Of a stretch of 26,180 nt of DNA, positions 15,346-22,878 are shown piece after piece. Where the stretch lies: positions 1 through 26,180 of the forward strand of contig JBBRPW010000008.1 in NCBI GenBank assembly GCA_038227435.1, read 5' to 3'. This DNA is from JBBRNV01 sp038227435. Its GTDB lineage: Bacteria > Patescibacteriota > Minisyncoccia > Phycocordibacterales > CALRBL01. The notes below the pieces were generated by a model. It saw only the letters and a list, made by a program, of their open reading frames with translations. It searched no databases and had not been told where the DNA came from. Position numbers and translations under genes: made by a program. How positions within the stretch are numbered: position 1 is the first letter of the stretch; every line of letters starts with the position of its first letter.

Positions 15346-17151
15346 ATGTCTATTATTACAAAGATTAAAGACTTCCCAAAACTACTTATACAAGGTTTTA
15401 AAGTGTATCCATTAGCTTTTAAAGCCGTACCTAAAATTACTGTTTTATATTTTATCACTGGAATTATTGCTGGAATTATTCCGTTTCTCCAAATTCAATC
15501 AATCACACTTTTAATTAACCATTTAACTAGTGGTGTTCAAAATCCAAATGCAAATTTATGGTTTTATTTACTATTTCTTGCAGGAGTTAATGCTTTATCC
15601 GGCGCAATGAGTATTTTGGATGAATATATCTTCTATTATTTTGTTCAATATTTTAGCCAGTATCTTGATTTAAAAGTATGGAAGAAAAAAGCAGATATAG
15701 ATATTTCAACCCAAGAAAGTCCTACATATCAAAACTTAATACAAGTAGCGTTCACAAAAGGGTCTGACCCGTTACTTAATACAGTATTGAATCATCGTGG
15801 AATTTTAAAAGGATTTGTGACTATGTTTTTTGCAGTTTCATTTACAGCAATATTTGATTGGAAAATTCTTGTAGTAATTCTACTGATCATTGTTCCTCGA
15901 TTAATTATTTCATTATCAAAAGGACGAAGAAATTACAGTATTGTTCGAGAAAATTCTCCACTTAGACGACGTTTTTTAAACTTTAGAGGCTATGTTACTG
16001 AAAAAGCAGCAGTTATCCAATCAAAACTTTTACAAAACACAAAAATATTTATTGATGGAGCATACAAAATTAATGATGAGTATATGGTTCAAAAAATGGC
16101 ACAAGAAAATAAATTCTTTAAACTACAGTTCGCATATGAAATTTTTTCTGCCGCTGGGTTTTTTTACGCATTTTCTCAGATTCTTAAAGCGGTTATCTCT
16201 AAAACAATTCCTGTTGGACAAATGTATTTCCTAATTAACTCTGTGTACCGAATCGAAGATTCGCTTTCCAGTGTATTAAGTAGGTACTCAGTACTTCATG
16301 AAGATTCAAGATATGTTACGGAAATTTTCACATTCTTTAATATTGAAAACAAGATTCAAACTAAAAATGGTGCGATTGTTTTATCATTTTCAAAGCCTCC
16401 AACAATTGTGTTTGAAAATGTTTCATTTCAATATGGAGAAGCGGGCGGAATCGTAATTAAAAACTTAAATCTCACAATTGAACCGGGTCAAAAGGTGGGG
16501 CTCGTGGGAAATAACGGAGCGGGTAAATCTACCTTTGTTAAATTACTATGTCGAATTTACGATCCAACTGAAGGTCGAATTTTAATTGATGGACACGATT
16601 TAAGGGACATTGATTTGGAATCGTGGTGGAAATATGTAGCTGTTTTGATGCAGGACTTCACAACATACGTCACAACTGCGGAGGAATCGATTGCACTTGG
16701 CCAAAACTCAGAGGTATTAGACGAAAAACGAGTAGTTCAATCTGCAAAAATGGCTGCGGCGCACGAATTTATTTCTGATTGGAAAAAAGGATACAAAGAA
16801 GAGTTGAGCCCCGAGTTTGATGGAATCGAACCATCAAAAGGACAGCGGCAAAAAATTGCCTTGGCTCGTGTGCTGTATCGAACTGCCCCAGTATTAATTC
16901 TCGACGAACCAACAGCCGCTGTGGATGCAGAATCTGAAAAAACAATATTTGATCATCTTGAAAAGATGACTGACAACACAACCGCCATCTTAATCTCTCA
17001 TGATTTTTCAACAATTAGACGTGCCGACAGAATTGTAGTGTTAAATAAAGGATCGCTGATACAGGATGGTACGCACGAACAACTGATGAAGGATAAAAAA
17101 GGTATGTATGCTGAGCTCTATACCATGCAACTTGAAGGCTATACAAAATAG
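15346..17151 (+). CDS. ABC exporter, fused membrane and ATPase domains
   Basis: A 601-residue half-transporter, probably acting as a dimer in the membrane. Residues 1-330 contain about six membrane segments. The ATPase domain has Walker A G388-NNGAGK394-ST, a Q-loop (LMQDF), Walker B VLILDEP (516-522) and the switch His in ISHDF. The signature motif is unusual: P496-SKGQ500 instead of LSGGQ; Ser, Gly and Gln are kept. This resembles the ABC-type ATPases with low-conservation signatures seen in lipid or peptide exporters, and the substrate is unknown. It sits between trpS and aspS and its codon use resembles the neighbouring core genes. Confidence 0.88.
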   Translation: MSIITKIKDFPKLLIQGFKVYPLAFKAVPKITVLYFITGIIAGIIPFLQIQSITLLINHLTSGVQNPNANLWFYLLFLAGVNALSGAMSILDEYIFYYFVQYFSQYLDLKVWKKKADIDISTQESPTYQNLIQVAFTKGSDPLLNTVLNHRGILKGFVTMFFAVSFTAIFDWKILVVILLIIVPRLIISLSKGRRNYSIVRENSPLRRRFLNFRGYVTEKAAVIQSKLLQNTKIFIDGAYKINDEYMVQKMAQENKFFKLQFAYEIFSAAGFFYAFSQILKAVISKTIPVGQMYFLINSVYRIEDSLSSVLSRYSVLHEDSRYVTEIFTFFNIENKIQTKNGAIVLSFSKPPTIVFENVSFQYGEAGGIVIKNLNLTIEPGQKVGLVGNNGAGKSTFVKLLCRIYDPTEGRILIDGHDLRDIDLESWWKYVAVLMQDFTTYVTTAEESIALGQNSEVLDEKRVVQSAKMAAAHEFISDWKKGYKEELSPEFDGIEPSKGQRQKIALARVLYRTAPVLILDEPTAAVDAESEKTIFDHLEKMTDNTTAILISHDFSTIRRADRIVVLNKGSLIQDGTHEQLMKDKKGMYAELYTMQLEGYTK

Positions 17152-17205
17152 GCCTTATCTAGCAAATCCATAGCCAAAATCTTAAAAAACCGCTAAACTC
17201 ATCTT

Positions 17206-18636
17206 ATGAAAAACGAACGAATATTTATTAAAGATTTGGAGGCACATACTGGAAATGAAGTGGTTATTTCAGGCTGGATTGATGTGCGTCGAGACCAAGG
17301 AAAACTGATCTTTTTAGATTTTCGTGATGTGACTGGTTATGTTCAAGGTGTTGTTCTTCCTGGAGCAACAGAAGCAAAAGAAGTAGCAGAGAAACTTCGA
17401 CCAGAATGGGTAGTTACCGTTCGTGGAAAAGTAAATGCACGTCCTGAAAAAAATGTTCAAGCAGATAAACAAAATGGAAAAATTGAACTTGAAATTTTAG
17501 GAATTGAAATTTTAAATGAAGCTGAAACTCCAGCATTTGATGTTCGAGGCGATGGAAAAGAAATTGGAGAAGAACACCGAATTGAATACAGATATTTAGA
17601 CTTACGCCGTCCTCGAATGCAAAAAAATATACGGAACCGACACAAAGCAACAATGTTTATTCGAAAGTATTTATCTGATCAACAATTTACAGAAGTTGAA
17701 ACTCCAGTACTAACTAAATCAACTCCTGAAGGAGCACGGGACTATATTGTGCCCTCACGAATTGAACAAGGAAAATTCTATGCACTTCCACAATCTCCAC
17801 AACAATATAAACAACTATTAATGACGTCTGGTTTTGAACGATATTTTCAAATTGTTAAATGCATGAGAGATGAGGATACAAGAGGAGACCGACAACCAGA
17901 ATTTACTCAAGTCGATATGGAAATGAGTTTTGTTAATCAAGAAGATGTAATGGCATTGAATGAAGCCCTTCTTATTAAATTAGTAACTGAACTATATCCG
18001 GAGAAAAAAATTCAAGAAATTCCTTTTCCACGAATTACGTATAAAGATGCAATGGAAAAATATGGAAATGATCGACCCGATGTTCGAACAAATAAAGAGG
18101 ATCCGAACTTACTGGCATTCTGCTGGGTTGTTGATTTTCCATTCTTCGAAAAAACAGATCAGAAAGTTACCGACGACAATGCAAAAGTAACAGGTTGGAC
18201 ATTTACACACAATCCATTCTCAAGACCAAAACCTGAACACTTAGAGTGGCTTCAAACTAAACAAAACATTGGCGACATACTCACTACTCAGTACGACATT
18301 TGCTTAAATGGATATGAAGTTGGAGGAGGAAGTATTCGAAATCATAAAGCGGAAGATTTGATGCATGTATTTCAAATTATGGGATATCCCGAAGAAAGTA
18401 TTCAAAGAAACTTTGGACATATGCTTCATGCCTTTAAAAGTGGAACACCTCCGCATGGTGGAATTGCCTGGGGCTTTGATCGACTCCTTATGTTACTTGA
18501 AGACGAGCCAAATATTCGAGAAGTAATTGCCTTTCCTAAAACAGGCGAGGGCCGAGACCTCATGATGAAAAGTCCATCTGAAGTTTCTACTCAGCAACTT
18601 ATTGATTTAGGAATTACCGTTAAAAAACCTAAGTAA
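17206..18636 (+). CDS. aspS: Aspartyl-tRNA synthetase without GAD insertion
   Basis: A 476-residue class II synthetase. It has the N-terminal OB anticodon-binding fold (ISGWIDVRRDQGKLIFLDFR) and motif 1 (FTEVETPVLTKSTPEGARDY). The bacterial flipping-loop region LPQSPQQYKQLLM and motif 2 (FQIVKCMRDEDTRGDRQPEF) follow, then motif 3 (GIAWGFDRLLML, residues 419-430). Bacterial AspRS is about 590 residues because a GAD domain is inserted in the catalytic core. Here YGNDRPDVR (286-294) runs into FCWVVDFPFFE (305-315) through a ten-residue linker, so the insertion is cleanly missing. Whether it also charges tRNA-Asn cannot be decided here. Confidence 0.93.
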   Translation: MKNERIFIKDLEAHTGNEVVISGWIDVRRDQGKLIFLDFRDVTGYVQGVVLPGATEAKEVAEKLRPEWVVTVRGKVNARPEKNVQADKQNGKIELEILGIEILNEAETPAFDVRGDGKEIGEEHRIEYRYLDLRRPRMQKNIRNRHKATMFIRKYLSDQQFTEVETPVLTKSTPEGARDYIVPSRIEQGKFYALPQSPQQYKQLLMTSGFERYFQIVKCMRDEDTRGDRQPEFTQVDMEMSFVNQEDVMALNEALLIKLVTELYPEKKIQEIPFPRITYKDAMEKYGNDRPDVRTNKEDPNLLAFCWVVDFPFFEKTDQKVTDDNAKVTGWTFTHNPFSRPKPEHLEWLQTKQNIGDILTTQYDICLNGYEVGGGSIRNHKAEDLMHVFQIMGYPEESIQRNFGHMLHAFKSGTPPHGGIAWGFDRLLMLLEDEPNIREVIAFPKTGEGRDLMMKSPSEVSTQQLIDLGITVKKPK

Positions 18637-18703
18637 TCTTTTTCAATTTCAATCGTCATACTAAATGCGACAAACGTAGAGGGTGAGTAGCCTTCTAATA
18701 TAT

Positions 18704-18731
18704 TTGACAATCATCAAATATGTGTTATATT
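18704..18731 (+). promoter_or_regulatory. Strong consensus promoter of the microprotein unit
   Basis: A full-consensus TTGACA (18704-18709), a 16-base spacer and an extended -10 TGTTATATT (18723-18731). This is the best -35/-10 pair in the window. The predicted start is near 18738, two bases before ATG 18740. Confidence 0.8.
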
Positions 18732-18739
18732 CGCAGGAC

Positions 18740-18895
18740 ATGCAAACAAACATGACACAACTAAATATTGGCCGAGTAACTCCTGACAAAAGGGCTGTTA
18801 CTCCGTCGGCAAACTCTTTTTCTAAGGGGTCAATCACTGTGTACGCATACATGTTTGGTCCTTCGGTAAAAACACCTATTGGTACGTCGTTCTAA
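18740..18895 (+). CDS. Putative 51-residue leaderless microprotein
   Basis: I do not recognise this peptide. From ATG 18740 it has 51 residues, no Cys or Trp, and many Thr, Ser, Pro and Gly (RVTPDKRAVTPSANSFSK, ending SVKTPIGTSF). It is probably largely disordered, with no membrane segment or signal peptide. The frame is open further upstream (ATG 18683), but that start precedes the promoter. The predicted transcript begins two bases before ATG 18740, matching the leaderless pattern elsewhere. The stop lies 20 bases before a strong terminator, making a self-contained unit of about 210 bases. It could be a real microprotein, a leader peptide for the downstream ABC exporter, an exported peptide, or a chance frame in a small RNA. 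An inverted repeat (GAGTAAC 18774-18780, GTTACTC 18797-18803) lies inside. Confidence 0.5.
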   Translation: MQTNMTQLNIGRVTPDKRAVTPSANSFSKGSITVYAYMFGPSVKTPIGTSF

Positions 18896-18915
18896 GTATT
18901 AACATTAAGTACTTC

Positions 18916-18949
18916 AAACGCCGTGCCAAAAGCATGGCGTTTGTTTTTA
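18916..18949 (+). terminator. Terminator/attenuator between microprotein and ABC exporter
   Basis: An 11-bp stem with one G-T pair, AAACGCCGTGC (18916-18926) with GCATGGCGTTT (18932-18942), a CAAAA loop and a following GTTTTTAT. It ends the microprotein unit. The ABC exporter has no obvious promoter of its own between here and 19072, so read-through or attenuation may control it. Confidence 0.85.
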
Positions 18950-18963
18950 TACAGAAATAAAAA

Positions 18964-19037
18964 CAATTAGTTCTTTCAACCTGGCTTTTGCCAATTAGTT
19001 CTTTCGAAATGTGAGCAAAGCTCGCATTAGTTCTTTC
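18964..19037 (+). repeat. Three ATTAGTTCTTTC repeats interleaved with hairpins
   Basis: The 12-mer ATTAGTTCTTTC occurs perfectly at 18966-18977, 18994-19005 and 19026-19037; the first two share CA before it. Each copy follows a hairpin: the terminator stem before copy 1, a 4-bp TGGC-TTTT-GCCA stem (18982-18993) before copy 2, and a 9-bp stem with an AAA loop (19008-19028, one G-T pair) whose right arm overlaps copy 3. The whole lies in the 176-base gap before the ABC exporter and ends 34 bases before its ATG. It may be a structured 5' leader or protein-binding array; function unknown. Confidence 0.75.
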
Positions 19038-19071
19038 ACAACTTAATTACAACACCCCAGAACCCAAAAAC

Positions 19072-20940
19072 ATGGACACTGAAAATGAAGATAGAGCTCC
19101 CAAAACAATGTGGGAGTATATGCAGAATAGTGCCGGCATCGTAGGCGTAACCAAATGGATTTTCGCCCTCATTGGCACTCCAGAAAGCAGGAGAAATATT
19201 CGAAACATGCGTATTGCTGTTATTTTAATCGCAATCGTAAATTTGATTCAGCCTATTGCAATCGGCTATGTCATTAGCGGACTCTCAACAAAAGATTTCC
19301 GCTTGGTTATTATTTCGATGATTTCATTTATTGTTGCAACCTTTGTGTCACGGGTCATTCAATGGTTCCATGACAAACAAAGGGAAAACATGCTTGGAAT
19401 TCATTTAGGGCAGTTTGATGAAAAACTCTCTACGCTCTTTTTTGGAATTTCAATTGGTCAACATTCACATTTGGGTCACATCCTTGCCCCTGAAACAATT
19501 AGTAAAGGGAAAGGGCGTGCATACGATTTACACCGAACTATTTTGTCAGAAGTATTTCCTGGACTTTTATATCTAGGACTCGCTCTTGTCTTCCTTTGGA
19601 TTTTTAGTTGCGTTGCAGGACTAATAATGACTGTCGTAATTTGCATCTACATGTACTTCAGTTTGTTTCTTAACATGAAAACATCACAAGATCTTGCTCC
19701 TGTAGATAAGAAACTTCGCAATCTTTATCGTCGTCAAGCTTCTCGTTGGATCAATGTTGCACGCGTTGCAATTTGCGGTCAAGAAAAAAGAGAAGTTGAT
19801 GAGATGACAGAAACATACGAAGACGCACTTAAGGACGATAGGAAGTTTTGGTTTTGGTATATCGACATTACACTCGTGAGATCATTCGTGAATATGAGTG
19901 GAATGGCCGCTTCAGTTTCTTGGGGAGCTTGGCTCGTCTACGAAGGACACATGGAAATTGGATTACTCTATCCCGTTATGCAATGGACTTTTAGAATTAG
20001 TGACTCATTATGGAGACTTGCAGACATTGAGCACACACTTAATTGGAACTTACCCGCGATTCAGTCAATGATTGCAGCAGTTAGTATTAAATCTTCAATT
20101 GTTGACAAACCAGATGCAGTCGTAATTGACTCATCGAAACCACATCGTATTAGTTTTGAATCTGTGGGACACACATATCCCAAAGAAAAATCAGGAGACG
20201 AACAGCAAGCAGCATTAGTAAATGTTAGTTTCGATATTGAACCAGGGGAAACAGTTTCACTCATTGGTTCAAGCGGTGCAGGCAAATCAACCATCATGAA
20301 GCATTTACTTAGGTTTGATGATCCTTTAAACGGTCGGATTACTGTTGGCGGAGTTGATTTGCGTGACATTACGCAAGCTTCCTGGAAAGCGTGCATAGGA
20401 TATATTCCTCAAAAGCCCTCAGTATTTGACGGCACGATTAGAGATAACTTGGTATACGGACTTTCAGCTGAAGCTCGTGCGTCGATTACTGATGAAGAAC
20501 TTTGGACATTAATGAGACTTCTCAAAATTGATTTTGAAGGAAGACTCACTAATGGCTTAAATACACTTGTCGGTAGAAATGGAGTAAAGCTTTCAGGTGG
20601 GCAAGAGCAACGATTAATGATTGGGGCAGCGGTAATTCGCAAACCAAGATTGTTAGTTGTTGATGAAGCAACATCAAGCCTCGATTCAACCACTGAACGC
20701 GCTGTTCAGGAGGGTCTCGATGAATTCCTTCGCAATAGTCAAACAAGTGCGCTGTTCGTTGCACATCGTTTGAGCACAGTTCGTGGTTGTAATAAGTTTG
20801 TGGTCCTACGTCCCGCCTCAGAGGTGGTTAACGGAGGATCTCAGGTCGAAGCAATTGCTTATTCGTTTGAGGAACTTTACCAAAAGTCACCGACGTTTAA
20901 GCGATTAGCTGACGATCAAGGTTTAGTAATCACTGCGTAA
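19072..20940 (+). CDS. ABC exporter, fused membrane and ATPase domains (accessory)
   Basis: A 622-residue half-transporter. After a hydrophilic N terminus of about 40 residues, six membrane segments extend to about residue 330. No C39 peptidase domain is present. The ATPase domain is canonical: Walker A GSSGAGKST (about 399-407), Q-loop IPQKPS, signature L507-SGGQ511, Walker B LLVVDEATSSLD and switch HRLST. The substrate is unknown. Its arginine codons are mainly CGT/CGC/AGA/AGG, unlike the CGA-dominated core genes, and the GC content looks higher. This suggests acquisition or a different expression class. It is preceded by the microprotein, attenuator and repeat region and closed by a strong terminator. 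Confidence 0.92.
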   Translation: MDTENEDRAPKTMWEYMQNSAGIVGVTKWIFALIGTPESRRNIRNMRIAVILIAIVNLIQPIAIGYVISGLSTKDFRLVIISMISFIVATFVSRVIQWFHDKQRENMLGIHLGQFDEKLSTLFFGISIGQHSHLGHILAPETISKGKGRAYDLHRTILSEVFPGLLYLGLALVFLWIFSCVAGLIMTVVICIYMYFSLFLNMKTSQDLAPVDKKLRNLYRRQASRWINVARVAICGQEKREVDEMTETYEDALKDDRKFWFWYIDITLVRSFVNMSGMAASVSWGAWLVYEGHMEIGLLYPVMQWTFRISDSLWRLADIEHTLNWNLPAIQSMIAAVSIKSSIVDKPDAVVIDSSKPHRISFESVGHTYPKEKSGDEQQAALVNVSFDIEPGETVSLIGSSGAGKSTIMKHLLRFDDPLNGRITVGGVDLRDITQASWKACIGYIPQKPSVFDGTIRDNLVYGLSAEARASITDEELWTLMRLLKIDFEGRLTNGLNTLVGRNGVKLSGGQEQRLMIGAAVIRKPRLLVVDEATSSLDSTTERAVQEGLDEFLRNSQTSALFVAHRLSTVRGCNKFVVLRPASEVVNGGSQVEAIAYSFEELYQKSPTFKRLADDQGLVITA

Positions 20941-20960
20941 GCCGCAATCTTACTCTACCG

Positions 20961-20991
20961 AGCGGACATCTGAAAAGATGTCCGCTTTTTT
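20961..20991 (+). terminator. Terminator after the accessory ABC exporter
   Basis: A perfect 11-bp stem, AGCGGACATCT (20961-20971) with AGATGTCCGCT (20976-20986), a GAAA loop and a T-run. It is a textbook rho-independent terminator 20 bases after the stop. Confidence 0.92.
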
Positions 20992-21056
20992 ATTTCCTAA
21001 TTAAAATATTTTATGCAAAATTTAATACATATGAAAAATATGAGAAAGAAACACAA

Positions 21057-21098
21057 AAAGAAAAATGCGCCCCACCTGTGCGGGACGCATGTATTTTT
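21057..21098 (-). terminator. Terminator of the convergent NTPase gene, possibly bidirectional
   Basis: The hairpin ATGCG-C-CCC (21065-21073) with GGG-A-CGCAT (21082-21090) has one internal mismatch and a loop of about 8 bases. On the minus strand it is followed by a T-run (plus-strand A-run 21057-21064). On the plus strand it is followed by TATTTTT (21092-21098), so it may stop transcription from both sides. Confidence 0.65.
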
Positions 21099-21123
21099 CA
21101 CCCTTTTGCTGCGGTAATAGACT

Positions 21124-21891
21124 TTACTTTGCAAACGGCCAACTCACCATACCAATTGGTTTAAGTTCAAGAAGTCTTGCAGTTTCATCAGCCAAACAGG
21201 TGAGCTTTGTATTAAAGCGAAGATCCTTGTTCTTGATGTCGGGATAGTTTTCGATTTCGACCACAACATCTGAACGACCATACGCTTCAAACCATGCACG
21301 CTTAGTAAGTGCATCGAGAGCAGCAGCTTCAGGAACAGTTTCTGTTCGTTGTTCATTTGTAGTGAGCGTGTAACTCTCTGCACAATCAACTGCCGGGGAG
21401 CGCATCAAGAAAACTGCTGATGGGTCGATCTTTAGAAAAGCTTGGAAGATCTCAACATCATTCTGCCATTCTGGGAAGCATGCAACCAATGCATCTCTAT
21501 GAATTTTTCGAAAGAGTGTGAGCTTACCTTCGTAGGTTTCTGCTCCCATATAAGTAATCGAGTCATGAAAACTTCGATCGCAGATGATCAATCCTCCGCC
21601 CTCTAACGTTAATTCTTTGAATGCCTGAATTTCTCGCTGATACTGTTCAACCAACACAGCAGATTGAAGTTCGTTAAAAAAATCGAATCGTGCTTGTTTA
21701 TCGCCAAGTGGTAGAAAGTTGAATTTATCCCTCCAACCTGAATTAAAAAGATCGGTTGCAGTTTCAGGAATAAGAACGAAATTTAGCTCATTTGCTTTCG
21801 CGAGCTGAATGAGCACTTCTCCCGCCGCTCCCTTTCCGCCCCCTGGCCCGCCACTGACAACAGCCTTTCTGACTAATTGTTTAAGGTTCAT
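21124..21891 (-). CDS. P-loop NTPase of the AAA_28/NadR-kinase type, altered Walker A
   Basis: A 255-residue soluble protein. The N-terminal P-loop reads SGGPGGGKGAAGE (about residues 13-25), where this family normally has GGPGSGKTT; after the Lys come Gly-Ala-Ala, so the Mg-binding Ser/Thr is missing. IPETATDLFNSG and GGLIICDRSFHDSITYMG match the family's PE and DR motifs in the same order. This resembles AAA_28 kinases and ATPases such as the NadR kinase domain, substrate unknown. A partner-binding or inactive role is possible. It is the only minus-strand gene in the window, convergent with the ABC exporter, and is GC-richer near its start than the neighbours. Confidence 0.75.
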   Translation of the reverse strand: MNLKQLVRKAVVSGGPGGGKGAAGEVLIQLAKANELNFVLIPETATDLFNSGWRDKFNFLPLGDKQARFDFFNELQSAVLVEQYQREIQAFKELTLEGGGLIICDRSFHDSITYMGAETYEGKLTLFRKIHRDALVACFPEWQNDVEIFQAFLKIDPSAVFLMRSPAVDCAESYTLTTNEQRTETVPEAAALDALTKRAWFEAYGRSDVVVEIENYPDIKNKDLRFNTKLTCLADETARLLELKPIGMVSWPFAK

Positions 21892-21898
21892 ACAATAT

Positions 21899-21918
21899 CC
21901 TGATGGGTTTAAATCAGG
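21899..21918. promoter_or_regulatory. Inverted repeat in the divergent NTPase-scpA gap
   Basis: CCTGAT (21899-21904) and ATCAGG (21913-21918), separated by eight bases, start eight bases from the NTPase start codon on the minus strand. In DNA it could be an operator over that gene's promoter; in RNA it could be a leader hairpin. No clear minus-strand promoter decides between these. Confidence 0.35.
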
Positions 21919-21954
21919 CCTTTCTGCCGAGATACTAACATAACTGAGCTATTT

Positions 21955-21963
21955 TGATATACT
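21955..21963 (+). promoter_or_regulatory. Extended -10 promoter for scpA
   Basis: TGATATACT (21955-21963, hexamer TATACT 21958-21963) is followed by exactly six bases and ATG 21970. CTAACA at 21935-21940 (17-base spacer) is a partial -35. The predicted +1 is the A of the ATG, a leaderless start. Confidence 0.65.
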
Positions 21964-21969
21964 CATTTT

Positions 21970-22812
21970 ATGCCTTTTGAAATAAAGCACTCGGCCTATT
22001 CTGGGCCACTCGACCTACTTCTTTCGCTTATTGAAAAACGAAAATTGTTTGTAAATGATATTTCTCTTTCTCAAGTTACTGAAGATTATTTGAGTCACAT
22101 TAAAAATTTAGGCGGATTAACAGAGGGCGAAAATCATCAGTTATTCCCACTCCACGATGTATCCGATTTTATCGTTATTGCATCAACTTTAATTTTAATT
22201 AAGTCACGCTCACTATTACCAGAGCTCTCACTTTCAGGAGAAGAAGAACAAAGTATTGAAGACTTGGAAGATCGGTTAAAAGAATATCAAAAATATAAAT
22301 CACTTTCAGCTCATATTGAAAAACTTTTCAGATTACATCCACTTTTTTCAAAACAATATATTCCTCCGAGTAAAAGAAAAAATCAAACAAGTGTATTTGC
22401 ACCAGCAAAAGATATTAGCGTAGCGAATTTACAATCAGGAATTTGGCGAGTGATTGAATCATTTCCTAAAAAACAAGTATTACCTAAAGTAGCGGTAAGA
22501 AAAGTAAAAAGTTTAGAAGAAGTAATCCAGGATTTAACGAAACGAATGACAGAAGCACTTACATACTCATTCAAACAATTTACTGACGGAGAAATTTCAA
22601 AATTGCATGGAATGAATAAAAAAAATGATGTCGAAGATTCAGAAAATACAGACGAAAAAGAAGTTGTAGCCAAGGAACAAAAAGTAACCGTAATTATTTC
22701 GTTTCTAGCAATGCTTGAATTGGTAAAACAAGGTATGATATACGCAAATCAACATAATGACTTTGGTGATATTTTAATGGAGAGTCAGCAAGTAGGAACT
22801 CCGAGGTATTGA
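21970..22812 (+). CDS. scpA: Segregation and condensation protein A
   Basis: A 280-residue kleisin subunit of the SMC-ScpA-ScpB condensin that compacts and separates chromosomes. The N terminus YSGPLDLLLSLIEKRKLFVN is the ScpA signature that binds the SMC neck, followed by DISLSQVTEDYLSHI. IVIASTLILIKSRSLLP, leading into an acidic stretch (SGEEEQSIEDLEDRLKEYQK), is also typical. The C-terminal winged-helix region (TVIISFLAMLELVKQGMI) binds the SMC head. An acidic linker of about 25 residues (around 218-240) is longer than usual. It ends with UGA, and scpB follows after 66 bases. Confidence 0.94.
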   Translation: MPFEIKHSAYSGPLDLLLSLIEKRKLFVNDISLSQVTEDYLSHIKNLGGLTEGENHQLFPLHDVSDFIVIASTLILIKSRSLLPELSLSGEEEQSIEDLEDRLKEYQKYKSLSAHIEKLFRLHPLFSKQYIPPSKRKNQTSVFAPAKDISVANLQSGIWRVIESFPKKQVLPKVAVRKVKSLEEVIQDLTKRMTEALTYSFKQFTDGEISKLHGMNKKNDVEDSENTDEKEVVAKEQKVTVIISFLAMLELVKQGMIYANQHNDFGDILMESQQVGTPRY

Positions 22813-22878
22813 GAATAAAAAGATGAAATTAATTTAGAACGAACAAGAAATAATTGAACACTTTATACACTATTTAAT

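Noticed and set aside
18683..18739. Earlier ATG for the microprotein
   Set aside because: It lies upstream of the strong promoter, so the main transcript would not include it.
21031..21117. 28-codon plus-strand frame starting near 21031
   Set aside because: It runs through the NTPase gene's terminator hairpin and is very Lys-rich by composition; no promoter. Most likely chance.
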